Shown: positions 41,949-50,223, counted from the stretch's first letter. The stretch is 64,000 bases of DNA from Actinomadura meyerae (GCF_900188445.1 NZ_FZOR01000041.1:1-64000); one strand, 5' to 3'. Translations and numbers: made by a program. Notes: generated by a model from the sequence alone, not told the origin.

Positions 41949-43912
41949 CGGTCCACCTTCAGCCGCCAGGTGTCGCCCTCGGGCTCCATGTCGAGCACCG
42001 TGATCTCCTCACCGGGGGTGGGCGGACGGTCGAACAGCTCGGCCGCCAGGGGGTTCACCAGGGCCGCCTCGACGGCGTTCAGCACGCCCCGGCCGCCGTG
42101 GTCGAGCCGGGCCCTGGCCGCGAAGCGCAGCGTCTCGAAGGCCTCGTCGCCGATCGTCAGGCGCGCGCCGTGCCGGTCGGCCACCCGGCCCACGACGGAG
42201 TCGAGCGCGCGGTTGAGGATCCGCGGCACGTGCTCGGGCTGGATGAAGTCCATGACGATGAAGTTGTCGCCGAAGCGGTTGCGCAGCTCGGGCCGCCGGA
42301 TCGTCTCGTCGAAGAACGTCCGGAACGCCTTGTCGAGGGCCTGCCGCACCTTCTCGGGGTCGTCGGTGTACTTCAGCCTGCGCTCGATGTCACCGGTCTT
42401 GGTGACGACCCCGAGGTTGGAGGTGAACACGAGGACGGTCTCGGTGAAGTGCACGGTGGCGCCCCGGCCGTCGGTGAGCCGGCCGTCCTCCAGGATCTGC
42501 AGGAACAGGTCGTAGAGCCGGGGGTGCGCCTTGTCGATCTCGTCGAACAGCAGCACGCTGATCGGGTTGGCGCGCACCGCGTTGATCAGCTCGCCGCCCG
42601 CGTCGAACCCGACGTAGCCGGGCGGCGCGCCGATCAGCCGGTCCCGCGCGTGCTCCTCGGCGAACTCGCTCATGTCGAACCGGATCGGCTCGGCGTCGTC
42701 GCCGAGGATCAGCTTGGCGATGCCCTTGGCCAGCTCGGTCTTGCCGACCCCGGTCGGGCCGGACAGGAACAGCACGCCGCGCGGCCGGTTCGGCGAGCTG
42801 GACGCCTGCGCGCCGGTGAGCCCGGTGACCGAGCGCTGGAAGATCTGCAGGGTCCGCGCGACCGCCCGCTCCTGGCCGATGACCTGCGCGTTGAGGATCT
42901 TCTCCCCCCGCTCGATCTTGGCGCGCAGCGCGGCGTCCGCCCACGGGTTGTCCAGCACGCCGACCCGGTAGAGCCGGACCGCCTCCTCCAGCCGCTCCAG
43001 CGGCAGGCCGCGGTGCTCGGCCATCCGGCCGATCGCCATCAGCTCCACGAGCTGCATCCCGTGGGTGATCCCGGCGAGCCGCCGGGCGGCCTGGGCGCGC
43101 TGCTCCGGCCCGGCGCCCGGGTCGACGTCGCGGAGCGCGTAGGCGGCCACGCGCTCCCGCTCGCCGAGCAGCGGCTCGGGGATCGCGATGACCCGCAGCC
43201 GCCGGCTGTCGGCGCCGAACTCGGGGGCGAGGTGGTCCTGCCGCTCGGTGACCCAGAAGATCGTGTTGTACGGCGTGACGCCCGGTCCGCGCACGGGCAT
43301 CGCGGTGTGCCCGAGCGCCTCCGCCACGGTGAACAGGTCGCGGCCGAGGTCGCCGGCCTCGGAGTCGCCGCGGCCCACGCGGGCGGCGTAGGGGAAGACG
43401 AGCCCGATCGCGGCACCGCGCCAGCGCACCACGTCCACCAGGACCTGCCGGATCCGGGACAGCCGGACGGCGTCGGGGTTCTCACCGCGTCCGGGACGCG
43501 CCGCGTCGGCCTGGGACATCTCCCGCAGCGACTCGGGGCACGCGGGCTGCCCCGAGTCGGTCAGGGACAGCGGCCACAGCACCATCAGCTGGTCCAGCGG
43601 GCTGTGCTCGCCGAGCGCGCCGTAGCCGTGCCCGCGGCACACCCGCATGATGACGTCCTGCAGCGAATGCATGACGATCTCGCCCGAGCCGTCCTCGGCC
43701 GGCAGCGGGTACTGGTCGCGGACGTTGCCGGTCAGCAGGATCTGCGGATGGGTCAGCAGCGCCATGTCCAGTTCGCGGACCCAGGCGGGCAGGGCGGCGG
43801 CGCCGGGCGGCACCGCTCCTCCGGCGGGCACCGCTCCTCCAGTCGTCGGCGCCCCTCCGGTCGCCGTGGCTCCACCGGTCATCGGGGCCGTCACCGGCAC
43901 GTCAGCGGTCAT
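41936..43912 (-). CDS. Clp/Hsp100-like AAA+ ATPase
   Basis: 658 residues. After a Gly/Thr/Ala-repeat start, residues 45-320 look like a degenerate first AAA module (ILLTGNVRDQYPLP, NTIFWVTERQDHLAPEF, RVIAIPEPLLGERERVA) without a P-loop. The second module is intact and ClpB-like: VIGQERAVARTLQIFQRSV, Walker A GPTGVGKTELAK, PPGYVGFDAGGEL pore loop, Walker B LLFDEIDKAHP, FTSNLG sensor and RNRFGDNF. It probably unfolds or remodels a partner, for example to present it to the CHAT protease. It overlaps the coiled-coil gene by 11 bases. Confidence 0.88.
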   Translation of the reverse strand: MTADVPVTAPMTGGATATGGAPTTGGAVPAGGAVPPGAAALPAWVRELDMALLTHPQILLTGNVRDQYPLPAEDGSGEIVMHSLQDVIMRVCRGHGYGALGEHSPLDQLMVLWPLSLTDSGQPACPESLREMSQADAARPGRGENPDAVRLSRIRQVLVDVVRWRGAAIGLVFPYAARVGRGDSEAGDLGRDLFTVAEALGHTAMPVRGPGVTPYNTIFWVTERQDHLAPEFGADSRRLRVIAIPEPLLGERERVAAYALRDVDPGAGPEQRAQAARRLAGITHGMQLVELMAIGRMAEHRGLPLERLEEAVRLYRVGVLDNPWADAALRAKIERGEKILNAQVIGQERAVARTLQIFQRSVTGLTGAQASSSPNRPRGVLFLSGPTGVGKTELAKGIAKLILGDDAEPIRFDMSEFAEEHARDRLIGAPPGYVGFDAGGELINAVRANPISVLLFDEIDKAHPRLYDLFLQILEDGRLTDGRGATVHFTETVLVFTSNLGVVTKTGDIERRLKYTDDPEKVRQALDKAFRTFFDETIRRPELRNRFGDNFIVMDFIQPEHVPRILNRALDSVVGRVADRHGARLTIGDEAFETLRFAARARLDHGGRGVLNAVEAALVNPLAAELFDRPPTPGEEITVLDMEPEGDTWRLKVDRCPA

Positions 43913-45212
43913 GGCGCCGCTCCCTCGCCCGCTCGTTCGTCCGCCCGGCGGAGTGCCTGCGGCGGCGCCTCGACCGGGTCTGCTCGACCGCCTGCCAGGA
44001 CTCCTCGGCGGCGGCCGGCGGCGGCATCTGGCCCGGTCGCAGGCGGTAGGACCGCCGGATGTCGAGCCCGCGCCAGTCCTTGGCCAGGTCCCGCACCTTG
44101 TCGTTGAAGCTCATGTCGCAGAACGCCTGCTGGGCGGCCGTGTCGACGAGCGGGTCGGGCTCCTCGCCGGGTGCGAGCACCACGCTCGCGCGCATGCTCC
44201 CCCGGCTTCCCTGCATGGTGACGCGCAGGGCGTAGCGGTCGGCGCGCCAGGCGCCCGGCGGGGCGCCGGCGGCGTGCTCGGCCCGCGCCAGCCGGTCGCG
44301 GAAGTCCTCGCCGAGGTCGACGATCCGGTCTCCGTCCGCGGCCAGGACGGTGGCGAAGTCCTCGCCGACCTCGCAGCCGATCTCCCGCAGCGCCTCGGCC
44401 GTGGCCGCCGCGACCTTGTCCGCGGCCCGCTCCCGGGCGGCGGCGCGGTCCGCCTCGGCGACCGCCTCGGTGACCAGGTCCGAGACGGCCTCCAGGTCCG
44501 ATCCGTGGTCGATGGCGGCGAGCAGGCGGGGCCGGTCGGCCTCGGCGGCGTGCCGGGCCAGGGCGCGCAGCCCCGCCCTGGTCCGCTCGTCCTGGTCGCT
44601 CTTCGCACGGCGCTCGATGGACGCGACCACGCGCTCCTCCAGCGTGCGCAGCGCCGTGCGCGCGGCCTGCACGGTCCGAGCCGTGGTGATGCCGGACGTC
44701 AGCGCGGCGAGCCCTTCGAGGTCGTCGGCGTGGCAGCGCGCGGCCTCCTCGGTCAGCAGGTCCTCGGCCCGGACCAGCAGCGACTCCCTGACCTCGGTGA
44801 CGTCCCTCTCCCGCAGCGCGGAGCCCTCGCTCCGCGCCGGCGCCCCGCCGTCCGCCGCGCGGGTGCGTGCGGCCGCGGGCCGCGACGTGCGCGGGGGCCG
44901 GTGCCGCGACAGCCGTTCCGCCAGCTCACGCGTGGCCAGCCGGCCGGACTCGTCACGGAGCGTCCCGACCACCGCCTCGGCCGCGGCCACCCGCGCGGCC
45001 AGCGCGTCCGCGCTCTCGCCGGTGCCCGCCTCGGCGATGTCGGACGCCCCGGCGCGCAGGTCGCGGCTCCCCTTCCGGCGCAGCCGCTTCTCGAGCTGCC
45101 GGGCCTCGGCGCGCAGCTCGGCGAGGCGCGCGGCGAGTTCGCGGCGCCGGGCCTGCTCGCGCGCGGCCTCGGCCGCCGCGTAAATCCAGCCATAGCCTTC
45201 GGAACCGCTCAT
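43902..45212 (-). CDS. Coiled-coil protein, first gene of the eight-gene operon
   Basis: 436 residues from MSGSEGYGWIYAAAEAAREQ. Residues 8-330 are almost all helical with heptad-like Ala/Leu/Arg/Glu patterns (ARLAELRAEARQLEKRLRRK, ARAALRTLEERVVASIERRA form). A small compact region follows (YALRVTMQGSRGSMRASVVL, then AFCDMSFNDKVRDLAKDW), and the tail is very basic (RSRRRRRHS, ERARERRHDR). No family is recognised. It leads the operon behind a good promoter and may be the sensor or scaffold; the basic tail could touch nucleic acid or membrane. Confidence 0.75.
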   Translation of the reverse strand: MSGSEGYGWIYAAAEAAREQARRRELAARLAELRAEARQLEKRLRRKGSRDLRAGASDIAEAGTGESADALAARVAAAEAVVGTLRDESGRLATRELAERLSRHRPPRTSRPAAARTRAADGGAPARSEGSALRERDVTEVRESLLVRAEDLLTEEAARCHADDLEGLAALTSGITTARTVQAARTALRTLEERVVASIERRAKSDQDERTRAGLRALARHAAEADRPRLLAAIDHGSDLEAVSDLVTEAVAEADRAAARERAADKVAAATAEALREIGCEVGEDFATVLAADGDRIVDLGEDFRDRLARAEHAAGAPPGAWRADRYALRVTMQGSRGSMRASVVLAPGEEPDPLVDTAAQQAFCDMSFNDKVRDLAKDWRGLDIRRSYRLRPGQMPPPAAAEESWQAVEQTRSRRRRRHSAGRTNERARERRHDR

Positions 45213-45277
45213 GAGACCCCCTGTCTCCCCGTCGCGCAACGGCCGGCGCGGCTTCCCCCGGCCGCCCGGCGCGAATG

Positions 45278-45305
45278 ATGATAAGACCGAATTCAGGTTT
45301 TTCAA
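45278..45305 (-). promoter_or_regulatory. Promoter of the eight-gene operon
   Basis: Read leftward: TTGAAA (45305-45300), a 16-base spacer AACCTGAATTCGGTCT and TATCAT (45283-45278). It stands in a local AT-rich pocket and ends 66 bases before the first start codon. Both hexamers match the housekeeping sigma consensus well. Confidence 0.65.
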
Positions 45306-45424
45306 TGGGAATGCCGAGGCCACTAAAAGCCACAAATGATCATCAGCCTGGACGGAACGACCCGACATTCGTCCGGGATCCGCCGTACTGTAGTTATTCG
45401 CCGATATAGCCGGGGAGGTCGCGC

Positions 45425-46057
45425 ATGGCGGTACCGGACGCCATCAAGGCGCTTGCCGAGCATTGGGACGACACGGTCGGTGACCTGGACGAAGACCGGT
45501 TGCGCGCCATCGCCGCCGCCGGTCCGCCGGGCGACTCCGGCGACGCGGCCGTCCGCGCGGCCGCCCGGCGGGTGGCCGACGTCGTGGCCGCGGCGCTGCC
45601 CCGGCGGCACCCGGTGCACCGCGCGCTGACCGGGGGGACCCGGCTCGCCGTCGGCGACTGGACGGGCGCGAGGCCGGATCTGGCCGCGGTCACCGCCCTG
45701 GCCGCGGGCGCGCTGGCCGAGCGCGAGGCCGACGCGCGGCTCCTGGCCGCCCCGATGGTGCCGTGGGACGAGGTGCGCCGCCGGGGCATCGGCCTCGACG
45801 CCGACGACCTGATCCGGCTGGCCCCGCCGTCCGGCGGCGACCGCGCCCCGGCGTTCCAGTTCGACGACGCGGGCGCGCCCCGCCCGGTGGTGCTCGCGGT
45901 CAACCGGCTGCTCGCGGTCCGCGACGACCCGTGGGGCGTCGCCGACTGGTGGCTGGGCGGCAACGCCTGGCTCGCCGGCGTCCCCGCCGACCTCCTCGGC
46001 GAGGTCGACGACGAGACGCTGGTGAGCGCCGCCCGGGCCGAGACGGCGGTGGGCTGA
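45425..46057 (+). CDS. RES-associated antitoxin (Xre/ParS-MbcA-like)
   Basis: 210 residues; GGGGAGG precedes the ATG. The C-terminal part carries the antitoxin end-domain: AFQFDDAGAPRPVVLAVNRL, then DDPWGVADWWLGGNAWLAG and PADLLGEVDDETLVSAA. In RES-Xre pairs this domain plugs the toxin active site. The N-terminal 120 residues are helical without an obvious HTH, so DNA binding is uncertain. The RES gene begins three bases after the stop. Confidence 0.8.
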   Translation: MAVPDAIKALAEHWDDTVGDLDEDRLRAIAAAGPPGDSGDAAVRAAARRVADVVAAALPRRHPVHRALTGGTRLAVGDWTGARPDLAAVTALAAGALAEREADARLLAAPMVPWDEVRRRGIGLDADDLIRLAPPSGGDRAPAFQFDDAGAPRPVVLAVNRLLAVRDDPWGVADWWLGGNAWLAGVPADLLGEVDDETLVSAARAETAVG

Positions 46058-46060
46058 GCC

Positions 46061-46732
46061 GTGCCGTTCACCGCGCCCCCGACCGCGGCCAAGACGACCC
46101 CGAACCGCACCGTGCTGCCGGCCGGCACGCGGCTGTGGCGCGTCCACCGCGGCACCCGCGGCCCCGGCGACTTCAAGCCGGTCCCCGCCGACCCGCACTT
46201 CGGCGGCGGCCGCTTCGACAGCATCCCCGGCGACGACGAGTACCCCTACCTCTACGCGGCGCCGGACCCGCGGACCGCGCTGCTGGAGACCCTGGTCCGC
46301 AGCATCCCGTTCGACGACCGCGGCGTCCGCTACCTGCGCCGCGCCGCGCTCGCCGGCATGGTGATCTCCGCCGTGGAGAGCACGTCCGACCTCGCGCTGA
46401 TCTCGCTGCTTACCAGCGCCGACCTGGCCGCCGCCTGCCAGGACGAATGGCTGATCCACGCCGAGCCGCACGAGTACCCGCAGACCCGGCGGTGGGCCCG
46501 GTGGCTGCGCGGGCACGCGCCGTGGGGCCAGGGCCTGCTGTGGCCGTCGCGGCGCGACATCGGCCGGCCGTCCGCGATGCTGTTCGGCGACCGCGTCGAC
46601 CCCGGCGAACTCGCCCCGGTGCCCGGTTCGGCGGTCGCGCTGGACGACGCCGCGGGCGCCCGCTGGCTGAACGAGCAGCTCGCGCCGTACCGGATCCGGG
46701 TCAAGCCGCCCCGTTCCCCACGCCGCGGCTGA
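46061..46732 (+). CDS. RES-domain toxin (NAD+-degrading)
   Basis: 223 residues from GTG at 46061. RES motifs are present: LPAGTRLWRVHRG (Arg), GGGRFDS (Arg), YPYLYAAPDPRTALLETL (Tyr and Glu), with Ser/Asn-rich residues missing in the short C-terminal part. RES toxins cleave NAD+ and stop growth unless bound by the antitoxin. Its gene is the second of a two-gene operon divergent from the CHAT/kinase operon. Linker and C-terminal end are basic (PRSPRRG). Confidence 0.85.
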   Translation: MPFTAPPTAAKTTPNRTVLPAGTRLWRVHRGTRGPGDFKPVPADPHFGGGRFDSIPGDDEYPYLYAAPDPRTALLETLVRSIPFDDRGVRYLRRAALAGMVISAVESTSDLALISLLTSADLAAACQDEWLIHAEPHEYPQTRRWARWLRGHAPWGQGLLWPSRRDIGRPSAMLFGDRVDPGELAPVPGSAVALDDAAGARWLNEQLAPYRIRVKPPRSPRRG

Positions 46733-46845
46733 CCCCGCTGACCCCGCGAACATCCTCCGCACCCTTCTCTATCCGGCGTCCAGAACCGGACAAAGCCCAG
46801 CCAACCAGCGGGTCTGGTCGCGATCCGGGCCGGATTCGGGCGCGA

Positions 46846-47931
46846 TCAGGGCAAGGCGGTCCGCTCGCGGTCGCGGGCGCGGAGCCCCTTCATGACGGCT
46901 TCCGCCGTGGCGGCGCTGCGGGCGATGAGGTGGACGTCCCACTCGCCGGACCGCATCTCCGGTTCGAGGGCGCCCCACAGGTAGGCGAAGGCGGTGTGCG
47001 GGGGCAGGCCGCCGCGGCCGGCGCCGAACACCGGGAAGCACAGCGAACGCAGCGACGGCTCGTGGCGCGCGCGCTCGTCACGTGCCAGCGCGAACACGTT
47101 GCGGACGGCGCGGACGACCGCGGATGCTTCGACGTCGTAGGTGTCGGTCCGGGGACGGGGCACCGCGACGGCCGCGTGATAGACGCGCTTGACGCCCTGG
47201 GCCCTCAGCTCACCGGGCGAGGTGGGGACGACGGTGCCCGCGAGGAGCGGGATGCCCTCTCGTCCTTCCTTGCGCAGCCATTCATGCAGCTCGTCCTGCA
47301 GCACGTCCTTGGAGATGGCCCCCATCGCGTCGCGCGTCGCCGCGGCACTGCGCAGGCTGGCGGAGAACGTGGAGCGGAACGTCTTGGACATCTCCAGGTA
47401 CACGTTCTCGGACGAGACCAGGACGTCGACGCCGTGCAGGGTCTCCACGGGCTTGCGGTGCAGCGTCACCGCGCCCGCCGGCACGCTCACCTCGACACTG
47501 CCGCCCAGCGGGACGCCACCGGTGTCGGGCAGGGCGGCGGGGCACAGGTCCAGGATGCGCTGCGCCAGGTTGTCGATGACCAGGCGTTCCTGGCGCTTGC
47601 GGAACCGCTCGACGCTGACGCCGTAGACGGCGGCGGCCCGGCTGCGGCGGTCCTGGGCGGGCCAGTCGCGGGTACCGGGCACGAGGCCGAAGGTGTAGGC
47701 CGTCGCGGTGTCGAGGTTGCCCGCGAGGCCGGTCGCGGCGCGCTCGATGACGCGGGTCAGCGACGAGCGCACGCGGTCGTCGCCCACGGGGAGGCCCAGT
47801 GCCATGGCCGCGGCGCTCAGCGCGGGGAGGTCGACCTCGTGCAGGCGCAGCAGCCCGCGCTCGCGCACGGCGCGCAGGTCGGCGACCAGCGCGGCGTGGC
47901 CGAATGAGGCATGGCTGGTTTCGGAGGGCAT
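46846..47931 (-). CDS. Macro-domain protein with helical N terminus
   Basis: 361 residues from MPSETSHASFGHAAL; no strong ribosome site, so the start is tentative. Residues 1-160 are helical (DRVRSSLTRVIERAATGL, QERLVIDNLAQRIL). From about 175 a macro domain follows: VDVLVSSENVYLEMSK, GIPLLAGTVVPTSPGEL, GVKRVYHAAVAVP and LCFPVFGAGRGGLPP, the ADP-ribose-binding loops. Macro domains bind or remove ADP-ribose and act as readers or reversers in NAD-linked conflict. It lies next to the RES pair, convergent with the toxin gene. Confidence 0.8.
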   Translation of the reverse strand: MPSETSHASFGHAALVADLRAVRERGLLRLHEVDLPALSAAAMALGLPVGDDRVRSSLTRVIERAATGLAGNLDTATAYTFGLVPGTRDWPAQDRRSRAAAVYGVSVERFRKRQERLVIDNLAQRILDLCPAALPDTGGVPLGGSVEVSVPAGAVTLHRKPVETLHGVDVLVSSENVYLEMSKTFRSTFSASLRSAAATRDAMGAISKDVLQDELHEWLRKEGREGIPLLAGTVVPTSPGELRAQGVKRVYHAAVAVPRPRTDTYDVEASAVVRAVRNVFALARDERARHEPSLRSLCFPVFGAGRGGLPPHTAFAYLWGALEPEMRSGEWDVHLIARSAATAEAVMKGLRARDRERTALP

Positions 47932-48079
47932 GCCGCCATAGTCGCAATCGCGACCGGAAGCCGCGACCGTTCTGGTTTGGGTCGCCCTAATCCGGCCATC
48001 GGGGGCACCCGGCCGCGCCATGTGACGCGGACCGGTGGCTCTCCGGCGCGGAGGTCCACCGGTCCGCATGCGAGCCGGT

Positions 48080-48472
48080 TCACGCCGCCTGCGTGAGGAC
48101 GCCCTCCGAACGGAGGATCCTGCGGGCGACGTACCGCTTCTTCCGCCAGCACAGCTGGGCGTGCAGCCGGATGAACCCGGCCTGCGTGGTGAACTGCGAC
48201 ACCCAGATCTGCACGGCACACCCGCCCCCGTCGAGCGGCTCGTAGTCCACCGAGATGGTCGGGCTGTGCAAGCGCAGGAGGGGCCGGAAGTTGTCCACCC
48301 CGAGGCCGTCGGTGCGCCGCCAGATCTTGCCGAACGACTCGTGGACGACCCGCCTCGCCTCCTCGGGCGGGAGCGCGGTCAGGACCTCCACCTGCTGCCG
48401 CCCCGCCACCTGCGTGAAGACCGCCCAGCCGAGCACCAGGAGGATGCCCGCGACGATCAGGAAGCCCGTCAT
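48080..48472 (-). CDS. Small N-terminally anchored protein
   Basis: 130 residues. One N-terminal membrane helix (MTGFLIVAGILLVLGWAVF) is followed by a soluble domain with alternating strands (LRLHSPTISVDYEPLDGGG, CAVQIWVSQFTTQAGFIRLH) and a basic C-terminal helix (CWRKKRYVARRIL). No family is recognised. It starts four bases after the stop of the 52-residue zinc protein, so the two are one operon. Confidence 0.6.
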   Translation of the reverse strand: MTGFLIVAGILLVLGWAVFTQVAGRQQVEVLTALPPEEARRVVHESFGKIWRRTDGLGVDNFRPLLRLHSPTISVDYEPLDGGGCAVQIWVSQFTTQAGFIRLHAQLCWRKKRYVARRILRSEGVLTQAA

Positions 48473-48476
48473 CGGT

Positions 48477-48635
48477 TCACTTCTTCCAGTGGCCCTCGTG
48501 CTGCGGGCAGACCTGGCCGGTGTTCCGGCACTTGCTGCACGTCAGCCGGCCCCCCAGCGGACCGCTGCCCGACCGGCCCCCGTTGCAGCCCGGGCAGTCC
48601 TGGAGCGTCCGGTAGCACTTCTGGCACTGACTCAT
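48477..48635 (-). CDS. 52-residue multi-CxxC zinc protein
   Basis: Leftward translation from the ATG at 48635 gives MSQCQKCYRTLQDCPGCNGG, then a Gly/Ser loop, LTCSKCRNTGQVCPQHEGH and WKK. Three CxxC pairs and a C-P-Q-H end form a compact zinc ribbon resembling the DnaJ zinc-finger or rubredoxin-knuckle type. GGGGAC lies upstream. It is very short but the Cys spacing leaves little doubt that it is coding. Its partner is the anchored protein downstream. Confidence 0.65.
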   Translation of the reverse strand: MSQCQKCYRTLQDCPGCNGGRSGSGPLGGRLTCSKCRNTGQVCPQHEGHWKK

Positions 48636-48782
48636 CGTGTCCCCGCTTTCCCCGTAGGTACGAACTTGCCATTACTTGTACCAATAGGGGGGCAGGAAAT
48701 CTATGCCGCGCCCGGCGGACGACCGGGACGCGGCCGGATCGCGACCGGCGAATCACCGGGCCGGCGGGGCCGGGCTTATACA

Positions 48783-48827
48783 TTCCCCGTATTTCCACGG
48801 GGAAATGGGCCTGTATTTCCCCGGAAA
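48783..48827 (-). terminator. Tandem hairpins after the MarR gene
   Basis: TTCCCCGT (48783-48790), loop ATTTCC and ACGGGGAA (48797-48804) form a perfect 8-bp stem. Inside it ATTTCC-ACGG-GGAAAT is also palindromic. A second related repeat, TTTCC-CC-GGAAA, lies at 48816-48827. The block is AT-rich and sits 23-67 bases past the MarR stop codon. It may be a terminator, or an operator for the leftward zinc gene. Confidence 0.5.
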
Positions 48828-48849
48828 AATGATCTTTATTGGACGGGGA

Positions 48850-49398
48850 TCAGGCGTCGAGTGTCGCGGCGAGCCGCTGGAGGAGCTCGGCGAGCCGCTC
48901 CCGTTCCGGCTCGGTGAGCCCGGCCAGCAGGCGGCGCTGGTTGTCGAGGTGGGCGGCGAGCAGCTCGTCGGTGAGGGCGACGCCCTCGGCGGTGAGCGTG
49001 ACGAGGCGTCCGCGCGAGTCGTGCTCGGCGACGGTCCGGCTCACCAGGCCGCGGGCTTCGAGGCGGTCGACCCGCTTGGTGATGGCGCCGGTGGTGACCA
49101 GGACGGTGCGGCTGAGCTCGCCCGCCGACAGCGCGTAGGGCGGGCCGGAGCGGCGCAGCGCCGCGAGGACGTCGAAGTCGCCGTTGCCGAGGCCGGCGGC
49201 GGCGAACAGCGGGCGGAGCCGCTGGTCGGCCGCGTCGGTGACGCGGAAGAGCCGGCCGATGACCAGCATCGGCGTCGCGTCGAGGTCGGGCCGCTCGCGG
49301 TCCCACTGCGCGACCATGGCGGCGGTGGCGTCGGTGGCGTCGGCGTCGGCGTCGGTGGCGTCGGCCTCGGTGGCGTCGGTGGTGGCGTGGGGCTGCAT
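48850..49398 (-). CDS. MarR-family regulator
   Basis: 182 residues from the ATG at 49398; the longer frame to 49440 would overlap the operator and the divergent start codon. It begins with an Ala/Asp/Thr-rich tract encoded by a GGCGTC repeat, then the MarR winged helix: FDVLAALRRSGPPYALSAGE, LSRTVLVTTGAITKRVDRLE and GLVSRTVAEHDSRGRLVTLT. MarR proteins sense oxidants or phenolics. Its operator palindromes overlap the start of the divergent Rv2466c-type reductase. Confidence 0.88.
   Translation of the reverse strand: MQPHATTDATEADATDADADATDATAAMVAQWDRERPDLDATPMLVIGRLFRVTDAADQRLRPLFAAAGLGNGDFDVLAALRRSGPPYALSAGELSRTVLVTTGAITKRVDRLEARGLVSRTVAEHDSRGRLVTLTAEGVALTDELLAAHLDNQRRLLAGLTEPERERLAELLQRLAATLDA
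49321..49392. repeat. GGCGTC/GGTGGC microsatellite inside the MarR gene
   Basis: Successive GGCGTCGGT and GGCGTCGGC units encode an Asp-Ala-Thr run near the MarR N terminus. Such slippage-prone repeats can vary in copy number. It has no counterpart in the conserved MarR fold. Confidence 0.7.
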
Positions 49399-49412
49399 GC
49401 CGTTGATGATAT

Positions 49413-49445
49413 CTTCCACGGAAGCTAAAATAACTTCCATGGAAG
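49413..49445. promoter_or_regulatory. Two MarR-type palindromes at the divergent start
   Basis: CTTCCACGGAAG (49413-49424, one mismatch) and CTTCCATGGAAG (49434-49445, perfect) are 21 bp apart, two helical turns. The second contains the ATG of the rightward gene (49439-49441), so bound repressor would also block ribosome access or reflects a leaderless transcript. Confidence 0.8.
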
Positions 49446-50056
49446 ATAATCTTGCCTCCCCGGCCCGGGTCGTCTGCTACTTCGACGCCGCCTGCCCCTT
49501 CGCCTGGATCACCTCCCGCTGGCTGCTGGAGGTCGAGCGGCTGGAGCCGGTCGACCTGGGCTTCCGCATCATGAGCCTGTCGGTGCTCAACGAGCACCGC
49601 GACATCGAGCCGTGGTACCGCGAGTTCAACGACCGCGCCTGGGGCCCGGCCCGGGTCTGCACGGCCGCAGAACTCGAGCACGGCACCGGGATCCTGCGCG
49701 ACCTCTACACCGCGCTCGGCAACCGCATCCACGTGCAGGGCAACAAGGACTACGACACCGTCATCGCCGACGCTCTGGACGAACTCGGGCTGCCCGCGTC
49801 CCTGGCCGAGGCCGCCGCCACGGACGAATATGACGAGGCTCTGAGGGCCAGGCACCAGGCCGCACAGGACGCCCTCGGCGAGGAGGGCGGCACGCCCCTC
49901 GTCACCCTCGACGGCGCGACCTTCTTCGGTCCCGTCCTGAGCGTCGCACCGAAGGGGAAGGAGGCCGTCCGGCTGTTCCAGTCCCTGAGGACCCTGGCCG
50001 GGATGGACGCGTTCGCCGAGCTGAAGCGGTCTCGGGGCCCACTCGACTTCAGCTGA
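49439..50056 (+). CDS. Rv2466c-type mycothiol-dependent nitroreductase (DsbA fold)
   Basis: 205 residues. Alignment by eye to Rv2466c is strong throughout: FDAACPFAWITSRWLLEVE, MSLSVLNEHRDIEPWYREF, RAWGPARV, LYTALGNRIHVQGNKDYDTV and TFFGPVLSVAPKG. The family reduces nitro-prodrugs and electrophiles with mycothiol through a C-P-W-C site. Here the site reads C-P-F-A, so the second Cys is missing and a monothiol mechanism is implied. No leader is visible: the operator covers the ATG. Control is by the divergent MarR. Confidence 0.85.
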   Translation: MEDNLASPARVVCYFDAACPFAWITSRWLLEVERLEPVDLGFRIMSLSVLNEHRDIEPWYREFNDRAWGPARVCTAAELEHGTGILRDLYTALGNRIHVQGNKDYDTVIADALDELGLPASLAEAAATDEYDEALRARHQAAQDALGEEGGTPLVTLDGATFFGPVLSVAPKGKEAVRLFQSLRTLAGMDAFAELKRSRGPLDFS

Positions 50057-50223
50057 GCCGGGCGTCCGGGGAGGAGGCGGCAGGCGGACGTGACGTGGGG
50101 CTCATCCGCCCCCGACCCCTTGCATGGGACAAGGCGTCTCAGTAAATTCCGCGGCAGGGCCGGGCCCGCGGAGCCGGCCGTGCCGCGGGCGAGACGGGAT
50201 CCGCCGCGAACGAGGAGGTCTCG

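Noticed and set aside
41936-43912. Considered calling the AAA+ gene clpB
   Set aside because: Only the second ATPase module is intact and the N-terminal 320 residues differ from ClpB. Length (658 against about 860) and operon context do not fit the chaperone.
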